Shown here in pieces: positions 27,571-35,003 of a DNA stretch of 60,561 nucleotides. Each line of letters opens with the position of its first letter. Position 1 is the stretch's first letter. The DNA is from Deltaproteobacteria bacterium (GTDB taxonomy: Bacteria; Myxococcota_A; Polyangia; Haliangiales; Haliangiaceae): NCBI GenBank assembly GCA_021413675.1, contig JAIOQA010000271.1, positions 1-60,561 of the forward strand, read 5' to 3'. A program made the position numbers and the translations under genes. Below the pieces are notes generated by a model. It was given only the letters and a program-made list of their open reading frames with translations, was not told where the DNA came from and made no database searches.

Positions 27571-29604
27571 TCAGTAGTACAGGAACGGCCACCAGTTCAG
27601 CATCGGCGCGCCCGCGGCGTCCTTGGACGCGTTGCCGAGGCCGGGCATGTTCTGCCGCCACCACACCATGTGCGGACCCATGCAGTCCTGCGCCAGGCCC
27701 TTGTAGGGATCGAGCATGCTGGTGGTGAACGTGTCCTTGAGCCCCGTGCCATCGCGGAAGTGCATGCACGACGTCTGCACCGGTGACGGGCTCTCGAGGT
27801 CGTACTGGGCGCGACCGTTCGGCGTGAAGTGGACGTTGCCGCACACCGGATCGTAGTTGCTGACGGTGCCACCACCGTCGATGTCGTAGGCCAGCGAGGT
27901 CGTCGTCGGGTAGGAGATGTGCACGCCGTCGTACGGCACCGCATAGAGGTTCTGGAACGGCGTGCCGTACTTCGTGTTCATGTTCATGTTCGCGAACTCC
28001 TGGAAGTACTGCGAGAAGTACGGGACGTCGTTGGTGCTGTTGCCGAACGACTCGATGCCGTGGCCGAGGCTCTCGAGGAAGCAGCCAGGGCCGCGCGTGG
28101 CGTTGACCCAGCCGATGCGCAGCGAGCGGGTCAGCGGGATCGCGTCCTCGTCGTCGAAGCAGCCGTTGCCGGCGCACCGGTTCATCGTCGCGAGGCGGAC
28201 GCGATTGGCGTCGTACATCGGCTTGATCTCGAGGACCTCGGCGGCGGAGACGTCGGGCACGTCGGCGTCGCCGAGCACCCACACTTCATTGACCAGGCCG
28301 CGATCGACCAGCTCGGCCAGGGTCAGGTTGTGCGACGGGTTCTGCGGATCCGGGATGTGGTAGTAGTCCGCGAACTGCTGGGTGAATAGCTGCTCGTAGT
28401 CGAAGCCCCACGCGCCCTCGACCGGGTTCTCGCGCGGGTACCGGGTGCTGTTGTGGAGCGCGTAGCCAGCGGGTGGCGTCACGTCGCGCAGATCGATCGT
28501 GTACGCCAGCTGGTAATCGAGGAACGCCGGCGCCTGCGGGTTGGCGTAGCCGTGGTAACGGCTGCCTTCCTCGAGCGCCGCGATGATCCCCTGGAGCCGG
28601 GTGCGCATCGCGTCCATCGAGACCGCGTTGACGAAGTTCAGCGCGAGGACGCGCGGCTTCATCACGGTGATCTGAGCATGGTGCTGCGCGATCCACGGAT
28701 CCGAGTTGGCGCTGCTCTGGGCGTTCGGCCATTCGACCGGCGCGGTGGCCGCTGCGGTGTACGTGACCGCGAGCTGATACGTCGAGCTGGCCGCATAGCC
28801 GCGGACCGCGACATAGACCGGCGTGGCCGCGGTCAGCGTGATCAGGCAGCTCTCGCTCGAGCCCGACCTGTACGGCCGACAGTCGTACGCCGACGTCGTC
28901 GGCGCGGCGCCCTTGCGCACGTAGAGATCGGCGTCGCCGGTGCCGGTCATCACGGCCTTGAAGTCACCGCTGAGCGCGGCGTACGGGCCGTAGTACTTCC
29001 ACGCGCCCTGGGCGACGGTGCCGCTCTGGTTGTCCGTGACGACCGTCCCCGTGGTGGTCGTGGTGCAGGTCGAGGTGTCCCAGCCGCCGCAATCGGCGCG
29101 GCACGCGGCGCTGCCGCCGCTGTACGTGCTCGACAGGCCGGTGCAGGTCGTGGCGCCGCCGTCACAGGTCTCGCCGGTCTCGACCACGCCGTTGCCGCAC
29201 GCCGCCGGCGGGGTGTAGTTGATCGCTAGCTGATAGGTCGAGCTCGCGGCGTAGCCGTTCACCGACACGTAGACCTGCGTCGGAGCGGTCAGCGTCAGCT
29301 GGCAGGTCTCGCTCGAGCCGCTCTTGTACGGACGGCAGTCGTACGCGGTCGAGGTCGGCTGCGCCCCCTTGCGGATGTAGAGGTCGGTGTCGCCGGTGCC
29401 GGTCATCGTGACCGTGAACGCGCCGACGCCCGCGGTGTACGGGCCGAGGTGGTTCCATGCGCCGCGCACGATCGTGCCGGAGGCGGTCACGGGCTGCGCG
29501 AGCGCGGACGCCTCGGTGTCGAGGCCGGGTGCGCGCTCCGCATCGGCGAGGCACGCGATGAGGAACAAGGCGGGGAAGACGAGGGCGGTGCGAAAGCGAA
29601 TCAC
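27571..29604 (-). CDS. Lipoprotein with two PPC-like domains and a Cys-rich module
   Basis: A 677-residue protein; GTG 29604 with GGAG eight bases before it starts a lipoprotein signal (VFPALFLIAC). Residues about 40-125 and 180-265 are two near-identical PPC-like (pre-peptidase C-terminal) domains: GTGDTDLYIRKGAQP and GTGDADLYVRKGAAP, both with YDCRPY and GYAASSTYQLA. Between them is a Cys-rich unit (CGNGVVETGETCDGG) common in myxobacterial surface proteins. The C-terminal 390 residues are unrecognised and show no protease motif I can see. It is probably an outer-surface protein. Confidence 0.8.
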   Translation of the reverse strand: MIRFRTALVFPALFLIACLADAERAPGLDTEASALAQPVTASGTIVRGAWNHLGPYTAGVGAFTVTMTGTGDTDLYIRKGAQPTSTAYDCRPYKSGSSETCQLTLTAPTQVYVSVNGYAASSTYQLAINYTPPAACGNGVVETGETCDGGATTCTGLSSTYSGGSAACRADCGGWDTSTCTTTTTGTVVTDNQSGTVAQGAWKYYGPYAALSGDFKAVMTGTGDADLYVRKGAAPTTSAYDCRPYRSGSSESCLITLTAATPVYVAVRGYAASSTYQLAVTYTAAATAPVEWPNAQSSANSDPWIAQHHAQITVMKPRVLALNFVNAVSMDAMRTRLQGIIAALEEGSRYHGYANPQAPAFLDYQLAYTIDLRDVTPPAGYALHNSTRYPRENPVEGAWGFDYEQLFTQQFADYYHIPDPQNPSHNLTLAELVDRGLVNEVWVLGDADVPDVSAAEVLEIKPMYDANRVRLATMNRCAGNGCFDDEDAIPLTRSLRIGWVNATRGPGCFLESLGHGIESFGNSTNDVPYFSQYFQEFANMNMNTKYGTPFQNLYAVPYDGVHISYPTTTSLAYDIDGGGTVSNYDPVCGNVHFTPNGRAQYDLESPSPVQTSCMHFRDGTGLKDTFTTSMLDPYKGLAQDCMGPHMVWWRQNMPGLGNASKDAAGAPMLNWWPFLYY

Positions 29605-29863
29605 GAGGTGAGCTCCGATGCGAACGGCCCTCTGGTAGTCGAATCGTTGCCGGCCCACAAGATGGCTAGCCGTGTCGCCAGCGGGCTGATGTCAGCCGGG
29701 ATGGAGTGGCGCGAGTTCGCGTCATGAACAACCGCGTCCACTTGCGACGGGCGGCAAACGCCCGCAACCGCCGCGCCCGATGGCCGAGACGTGCGACATG
29801 CGCGCCGCGAGCCTCGATGGACCTCCGACCCAGCGGGCGATCCGCGCGGCGCGGACGTAGGCC
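29605..29863. promoter_or_regulatory. Divergent region before the toxin-like gene
   Basis: A 259-bp gap between the PPC lipoprotein (minus) and the toxin-like gene (plus). No gene or strong terminator is seen. Only a weak ribosome site (GTAGG) precedes the ATG at 29864. Confidence 0.35.
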
Positions 29864-32800
29864 ATGCAGCACGCGCACAAGCCCGCGGCGGCGCCGTCGC
29901 ATGGCGCGGCAAAGACGCCGACGGTCCACGAGCGCGCGCCGGTCGCGCCCGCCGCGGTGCACGCCGGGCCGCCGCCCGCGACGCCGCCGGATCACACGGC
30001 GCTCTTGCCGTGGATGGACGACTACGTCGCGACCGCGAAGGCCGCGCCGGCGGTCGCGCAGATGCACGCGCACATGGCGAAGGTCGCGGGCGCGGCGCAC
30101 GCGTCGTCGCTGGTCGCGGCGAAGGATCGCACCGACGACCGCCGCGGGCGCTTCCAGCTCCTGAACGAGCTCGATGCGGTCGACGACCCGGACGTGCGCC
30201 ACGCGATGATGGCGACCTTCGCGCAGACGACCGGCGAGTCGCTCACGAGCTTCGTCGGCGACGCCGACTGGCAAGGCGATCGCGATCGCGACCAGGCGCT
30301 CGCGCTGATCTCGCCGGAGCGCGACGCGACCGAGCGTCGGATGGCGGCGATGGCGCCGGCCCAGCGCTCGGCGCTCGCGGGCCAGGCCAGCGGCTGGGCG
30401 CAGCAGGTGCTCGACGTGACCGGCACGGACGACGCGAACGACGACGCGAGCGCGCAGCAGATCGCGCGCGTGCTCGGACCGCGCTCGCCCGAGGAGATCG
30501 AGGCGATCCGCGCGGCGATCCGCGCCAATACCAACGGGCGCCACTCGATCTACGAGGAGCTCGATCGGTCACTGTCGGGTGGCAACGAGGACGAGGCGAT
30601 CGCCGGGCTGTCCGGCGATCCGGTGCACGCCGCGGCGGCCGGGCTGGTCAACGCCGATGGCGACCCGGCGCGCACGGCCGAGATCCTGCGCGGGCTCGAT
30701 CCGGCGGAGCTCGCCGAGCTGAAGCAGCGCAACCCGCTGGGCACGAGCTGGATCACCGGCGCCGTCGTCGAGGGGCCGCACCGCGACGAGGTCGCGAAGC
30801 TGCTGGCCGGTGATCGCGCGGGCGCCGATGCATCGCGGCTCGGCAGTTTGCTGGTGGCGCCGGATCTCGAGACCCGCGCCATGGCCGCGAAGGGCTTCGA
30901 CGACGCGGAGCGCGAGGTCGCCGATCGCAGTGACCAGGCCGTGCTCGCCGACTTCGAGCGCAAGCCACCGGCGGAGGTCGTCGCCGCGCGCGAGGCGTGG
31001 GATGCCCAGGCGCGGGTGACCGGCGGACCGTCGTGGGACGACATGCTCGAGGAGCGCTTCGCCGACGGCGACCATGGCGCCTACCTGCGCATGCAATCGC
31101 TCTCGCGCGGCGACCGCGCCGGGGACCGGGCGATCGCGCTGCGCGAGGGGCTGCGCGCGAATCATCAGCAGGCGATCGAGGACGCGCTCGCGAACCCCGA
31201 TCTGCACAGCACCGATCCAGCGCGGCACGCGGCGGCGGAGGCCGAGCAGCGCGCGGTCGGCGAGCGCGCGCGATCCCTCGATGGCATCACCCAGCACGTG
31301 CTCGGGATGCTGAGCGGCGATGAGGGCGCGAAGACCGGGCGGGATGTAGACAGCCAGTTGCGCGACCACTACGCCGAGGTCGCGGCCCATCACCCGGGCT
31401 TCGACGAGCCGTTCGAGGCTGCAGAGTACGCGTTCAACCGCACCGCGAAGGATGCCGCGCGCAAGGCGAACGCGGTCGACGACGAGCGCGCCGCGGGCGA
31501 GGTGTGGAAGGACGGCGTCCTCGGCACCGTGACCCAGGTGCACCGCGCCGAGGCCAAGCACGACACCGCGAAGGCCGCGGCGCTCGTCGACGGCGTGAAG
31601 TCCAACGCCGAGCTCGACAAGTTCAAGCAGGAGTTCTCCGAGCGCTACCGCACCCCGATGATCGCCGAGCCCGATCTGGCCGCGTTCGAGATGCGCGCGC
31701 AGATGGCCAGGCTCGGTGGCGACGCGCGGCCGCTCGAGGACATCGAGCGCGGCCTGGCGCGCGACGACATGGACGCGAGCGAGCTGCGCCTCGACAACGC
31801 GCGGCGCTATGGCGCCAAGGCCGAGCGCCGCGAGGATCTCGAGCTCCGCCTGCAGGGCGAGCTCCTCGAGCGCCAGCACTCCACCGCGCTCGACACCCAC
31901 GAGCAGCTGCGCGCGTGGACGGGCGGCAACGTCGGCACCGAGGAGCACGCGCGCGAGCAACTCGACGCCGCCGAGGCCATGCTCGAGCCGCGCAAGGACG
32001 TGTTCGGCGTGCAGCCGCGCGACCTCAAGGCCGGCGTCGGCGCGCAGGAGTTCGATCGCATCGACACCAACCTCACGCGCTCCCTGGAGGTCCAGCGCGA
32101 GGAGAAGACCCGGCTCGCCGCCCGCACCGGGAAGATCTTCGCGACCATCGCCAAGCTCGGCGCGCTCGTGACCGCGCAGCCCGAGTTGATGGTCGCCATC
32201 GACGCCCTCGGCCACCTCGGCGAGATGGCGATCAAGTCATCGATCGCCGGCGAGGCCTACGACTCGACCGCGGACTGGAAGTCCTTCCGCGGCGCGATGG
32301 TCGAGGACGCGGTAACGCTCGGCGGCGCGCACCTCCTGACGTCGGCGATCGCCTCCGGCAAGATCGGCATGGCCGGCGCGGACGCGATCGGCGCGGCGGG
32401 TGCTGGTGCGGCGGGCGCCGGTGCCGCGGGTGCCGCAGGCGCGAGCACGGTGGCTGCCGGCGAGGCTGCGAAGGCCGCCGAGTCCGCCGAAGCCGTCGCC
32501 AAGGCCGAGGCCACCGCCGAGCGTACCGCCGCCGATGTCGTCGAGCACGGCGCCAAGCCGGTTACGCCGGAGCCGCCGCACGCCGAACCCGCTATCGACA
32601 ACGGCCTCGCGGGGCGGGGCGAGCGGCCTGCGCCAGGGACGCGGGCCGAGACACGCGAACAGTATCGTGCCAGGAGACGCCAAGAACGTATCGAAGAGAA
32701 GGGGATCGCTGGGCGCGGGAAGCGCCCTGCGCCTGAAACGCGGGCGCAGACACGCGAGCAGTACAAGGCCAGGAGTGGCCGTGAGCGGGCTGAGGCGACG

Positions 32801-33343
32801 GTCGCGCGCGCCGACCAGCCGCTGGAGAATCCGCGTCCATCCGCTGCGAAGGAAGGGCATGGCCACGGTCGGCATGGCTGGCAGACCACAGACGCCGAAC
32901 AAGCCATGCGCGTGAAGTCCGGGCGCTATCCCGATGACCGCATCGGGCCAATCCTGCGCACGCAGAGACCGATTGGTCGCGCCTCGCGATTCGGCTCTCC
33001 GGAGGCAGAGGCCGAAGCTCTCGGCCGCGGAAGAAAAGAACTGGAGAGGAAACTCGCGAAGGACGCCAAGACTGCGGCCGCGACGGGCGCTCCTGCGCCA
33101 AAATATGTCGACCAAGCAGGGAAACCAGCGGACTTCGGCCCGCGAGTACCAACCAATCGCCCCGGAGGGTATGGTTCGTCGCAGGTCCTGCGTACCCACC
33201 CAAACGGTCAGCCGCACCTCGATGCTGACGGCAATCGCGTTGCCCTCCCCGATTCAACTCCTTTGCCAAACGCACTCGTTGTTTGGGAATACGTCCCTTC
33301 GACTGGCAAATGGCAGCCCAAGACCTACTACCCGGAGCCGTAG
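29864..33343 (+). CDS. Large modular protein, probable polymorphic toxin
   Basis: A 1159-residue protein with no signal peptide. Residues 1-45 are Ala/Pro/His-rich. At about 194-262 a helical segment (VLGPRSPEEIEAIRAAIRAN, IYEELDRSLSGG) resembles annexin-like repeats of bacterial effector proteins, but this is only a visual match. Charged helical sequence fills most of 265-740; a mildly hydrophobic, Gly/Ala-rich stretch covers about 840-866. Two tandem 33-residue units occupy 914-979 (RPAPGTRAETREQY, RPAPETRAQTREQY). The last 180 residues differ: GHGHGRHGWQT, ASRFGSPEAEAEAL and VVWEYVPSTGKWQP. G+C falls sharply here, as in swapped toxin tips. The stop abuts the start of a small acidic gene, the expected immunity position. 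The toxic activity is not identified. Confidence 0.7.
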   Translation: MQHAHKPAAAPSHGAAKTPTVHERAPVAPAAVHAGPPPATPPDHTALLPWMDDYVATAKAAPAVAQMHAHMAKVAGAAHASSLVAAKDRTDDRRGRFQLLNELDAVDDPDVRHAMMATFAQTTGESLTSFVGDADWQGDRDRDQALALISPERDATERRMAAMAPAQRSALAGQASGWAQQVLDVTGTDDANDDASAQQIARVLGPRSPEEIEAIRAAIRANTNGRHSIYEELDRSLSGGNEDEAIAGLSGDPVHAAAAGLVNADGDPARTAEILRGLDPAELAELKQRNPLGTSWITGAVVEGPHRDEVAKLLAGDRAGADASRLGSLLVAPDLETRAMAAKGFDDAEREVADRSDQAVLADFERKPPAEVVAAREAWDAQARVTGGPSWDDMLEERFADGDHGAYLRMQSLSRGDRAGDRAIALREGLRANHQQAIEDALANPDLHSTDPARHAAAEAEQRAVGERARSLDGITQHVLGMLSGDEGAKTGRDVDSQLRDHYAEVAAHHPGFDEPFEAAEYAFNRTAKDAARKANAVDDERAAGEVWKDGVLGTVTQVHRAEAKHDTAKAAALVDGVKSNAELDKFKQEFSERYRTPMIAEPDLAAFEMRAQMARLGGDARPLEDIERGLARDDMDASELRLDNARRYGAKAERREDLELRLQGELLERQHSTALDTHEQLRAWTGGNVGTEEHAREQLDAAEAMLEPRKDVFGVQPRDLKAGVGAQEFDRIDTNLTRSLEVQREEKTRLAARTGKIFATIAKLGALVTAQPELMVAIDALGHLGEMAIKSSIAGEAYDSTADWKSFRGAMVEDAVTLGGAHLLTSAIASGKIGMAGADAIGAAGAGAAGAGAAGAAGASTVAAGEAAKAAESAEAVAKAEATAERTAADVVEHGAKPVTPEPPHAEPAIDNGLAGRGERPAPGTRAETREQYRARRRQERIEEKGIAGRGKRPAPETRAQTREQYKARSGRERAEATVARADQPLENPRPSAAKEGHGHGRHGWQTTDAEQAMRVKSGRYPDDRIGPILRTQRPIGRASRFGSPEAEAEALGRGRKELERKLAKDAKTAAATGAPAPKYVDQAGKPADFGPRVPTNRPGGYGSSQVLRTHPNGQPHLDADGNRVALPDSTPLPNALVVWEYVPSTGKWQPKTYYPEP
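32603..32800. repeat. Tandem 33-residue repeat before the toxin-like C-terminus
   Basis: Two 99-bp in-frame units (32603-32701 and 32702-32800) encode 33-residue repeats sharing AGRG, RPAP, TRA, TREQY and AR. They sit where base composition begins to drop, and may mark the junction at which C-terminal domains are exchanged. Confidence 0.8.
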
Positions 33344-33670
33344 ATGAGTGCCCGCGACCTGATTTTGAATGAGTTTACGCTATACTATCGTGGTGACGAG
33401 GTCGACGTTGAGCAGCTTGAGGACCTGCGTGATAGAGCCGAGAGTTCCGCATTGCGCCTGGCGAGTGAGGCTGGTGTTCAGGGGGCTCCCCAAGTCGTGT
33501 CGCTCCTACGGGAATTGCGGGACAATCGTGCGCACCCGTTTCACGAGTCAATCGGCATCAGCTCGGAGCTCTGGTGGGCTCAGGATGATGAGCTGTTTTT
33601 GGTGTTCCAGCAGGTCGTTGACTGGATGCTTGCTCGACTGGCGCTGATCACATCCTCTGGTCCTCCATGA
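33344..33670 (+). CDS. Candidate immunity protein 1
   Basis: A 108-residue, acidic, soluble, mostly helical protein. Its ATG directly follows the TAG of the toxin-like gene, so the two are likely co-translated. Features are YYRGDEVDVEQLEDL, a middle LLRELRDNRAHPFHE, and a C-terminal signature SSELWWAQDDELFLVFQQ. It is about half identical (55 of 108 positions, ungapped) to the protein at 33876-34202. G+C is far below the surroundings (27 of 60 bases at 33361-33420). Position, size and charge fit an immunity protein that binds the toxin tip; there is no direct proof. Confidence 0.7.
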   Translation: MSARDLILNEFTLYYRGDEVDVEQLEDLRDRAESSALRLASEAGVQGAPQVVSLLRELRDNRAHPFHESIGISSELWWAQDDELFLVFQQVVDWMLARLALITSSGPP

Positions 33671-33684
33671 GGCGGTCCCAATGA

Positions 33685-33879
33685 TGCCCTGCGAAGCTGG
33701 AGACGACTGTCGCCGTTTGGTCGCACATTTTGAGAGGTTCTGAACGCCGCGACGCTGCAGTGGCGCGCAGAGATTCCGCTCTTGATGCACCTCTGGGCGA
33801 AGGCATCGCTCAGGGACCCGTTGCCTGGTGGCATCAGCCCGGAACCCAGGTGGGTCGCATATTTCAGGATCCGGGATGA
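33685..33879 (+). pseudogene. Possible orphan toxin C-terminal fragment
   Basis: The frame is open from 33685 to TGA at 33877-33879, 64 codons with no good start. It ends GPVAWWHQPGTQVGRIFQDPG. The final TGA overlaps the ATG of the second candidate immunity gene (ATGA), as a toxin tip coupled to its immunity gene would. Its end loosely recalls the toxin-like C-terminus (VVWEYVPSTGKWQ). It may be a displaced or silent toxin tip; chance openness at this length is also possible. Confidence 0.35.
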
Positions 33880-34202
33880 CGCTGCAGCAGATCATCGCTG
33901 ACGAGTTCAGTCGCCACTACCGCGAAGACGAGGTCGATATCGACAGGTCGGAGCAGTTGAAAGGTCGAGCGGAGGCATCTGCGGTTCGGCTATCGGCCAT
34001 GGTTGGTAGCGATCGGAAGGTAGATTTGGTCGCGTTGCTGCGCGCGCTTCAGGCGGATCGCGTTCATCCCCTCCACGCAGAGATCGGGGGACGCTCGGAG
34101 CTCTGGTGGGCCGATGACGACGAGTTGTTTGCAGTGTTCCAGCAGCTCGTCGATTGGATTCTCATGGGTCTCGCAGCTCCACCTTCCTCGACCTCACCCT
34201 GA
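33876..34202 (+). CDS. Candidate immunity protein 2 (paralogue of 33344-33670)
   Basis: A 108-residue acidic protein. The start ATG 33876 is fixed by ungapped alignment with the first immunity-like protein, which has the same length; an ATG at 33828 would add 16 unrelated residues. Shared positions include EF, DEVD, RAE, LLR, HP, SELWWA and DDELF.VFQQ.VDW. It converges on the gene at 34232 with a 29-bp gap. Duplicate immunity genes are typical of polymorphic toxin loci, where they protect against toxin variants. Confidence 0.68.
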   Translation: MTLQQIIADEFSRHYREDEVDIDRSEQLKGRAEASAVRLSAMVGSDRKVDLVALLRALQADRVHPLHAEIGGRSELWWADDDELFAVFQQLVDWILMGLAAPPSSTSP

Positions 34203-34231
34203 TCGACGTGCGCGACGACCGCGATCCTGCG

Positions 34232-34927
34232 TCAATCCCGCCGAGGCAGCGCATGCGCCTGCTGCAGCAACCGGAAGTCCTGTGCGACCTGCCAGGCGGT
34301 GGCGAACGAGCACGAGACGCGGCGGGCGACCTCGGCGATCGACAACGCGGGCGACCGTTCGAGCACGGTCCACACGTCGGCGCGCCACGTGGGCCCCATG
34401 CGCACACGGTTGCGATAGCCCGCGTGGCGGCGCACGAGTACCTCGGGCGACAGGACGTCTTTCGCGCGGTCGCGGAGCGTGCCGCTGGGGACGCGCAGCA
34501 CGGTTCCGGCGAAGCGTGGATCGGCGCCGCGACGCGCGAGCTGGAAGTCAGTGCCGACGGACAGCAGATCGATGGCCGGACCTCGATATCCCTTCGCGAG
34601 ACGAGCGAAGCGGCGGTCCTTGGCGCACCACGACGCAACGGCCGCCCAGTAGGCGTGGACGCGATGTGACGGGTGCGCCGCGACAAGTCGAATCAGTGCG
34701 TCGGCGTTGACGTGCGCGTGATGCACGCCGAACCAGGTGGTGAGCACCGAGAGCACGCGAAGGTCGCCATCGTCCATGCCGACCGACGACGCGTGCACGA
34801 GGGTGCCCTCGATGTCGGCGTCGACCTCTGGCGCGGCAGCGAAGGCCATGCCGATGGCTGTCATCCGCGCAGTTAGCTCATCGGGCGACGGCGCGATCGG
34901 TGGCGTCGTGTCGGGCCTGAACGCCAT
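34232..34927 (-). CDS. Uncharacterised protein with C-terminal winged-helix-like domain
   Basis: A 231-residue soluble protein starting at ATG 34927. The N-terminal two thirds are helical (DGDLRVLSVLTTWFGVHHAH, PSHRVHAYWAAVASWCAKD) and not recognised. The last 60 residues (LERSPALSIAEVARRVSCSF, then WQVAQDFRLL) look like a winged helix-turn-helix. It could be a DNA-binding regulator. It converges on the immunity-like gene and returns to high G+C, so it probably lies outside the imported module. Confidence 0.6.
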   Translation of the reverse strand: MAFRPDTTPPIAPSPDELTARMTAIGMAFAAAPEVDADIEGTLVHASSVGMDDGDLRVLSVLTTWFGVHHAHVNADALIRLVAAHPSHRVHAYWAAVASWCAKDRRFARLAKGYRGPAIDLLSVGTDFQLARRGADPRFAGTVLRVPSGTLRDRAKDVLSPEVLVRRHAGYRNRVRMGPTWRADVWTVLERSPALSIAEVARRVSCSFATAWQVAQDFRLLQQAHALPRRD

Positions 34928-35003
34928 GGAATTGGATTATCCGATACCGCGACGTCCGATCGACCATTGCGTCAAGCGCGTCGCTACGGCCCGCTCCAGC
35001 CCG

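Noticed and set aside
33828..33875. An earlier ATG for the second immunity-like gene
   Set aside because: The extra residues are unlike the paralogue, which aligns from 33876 at the same length.
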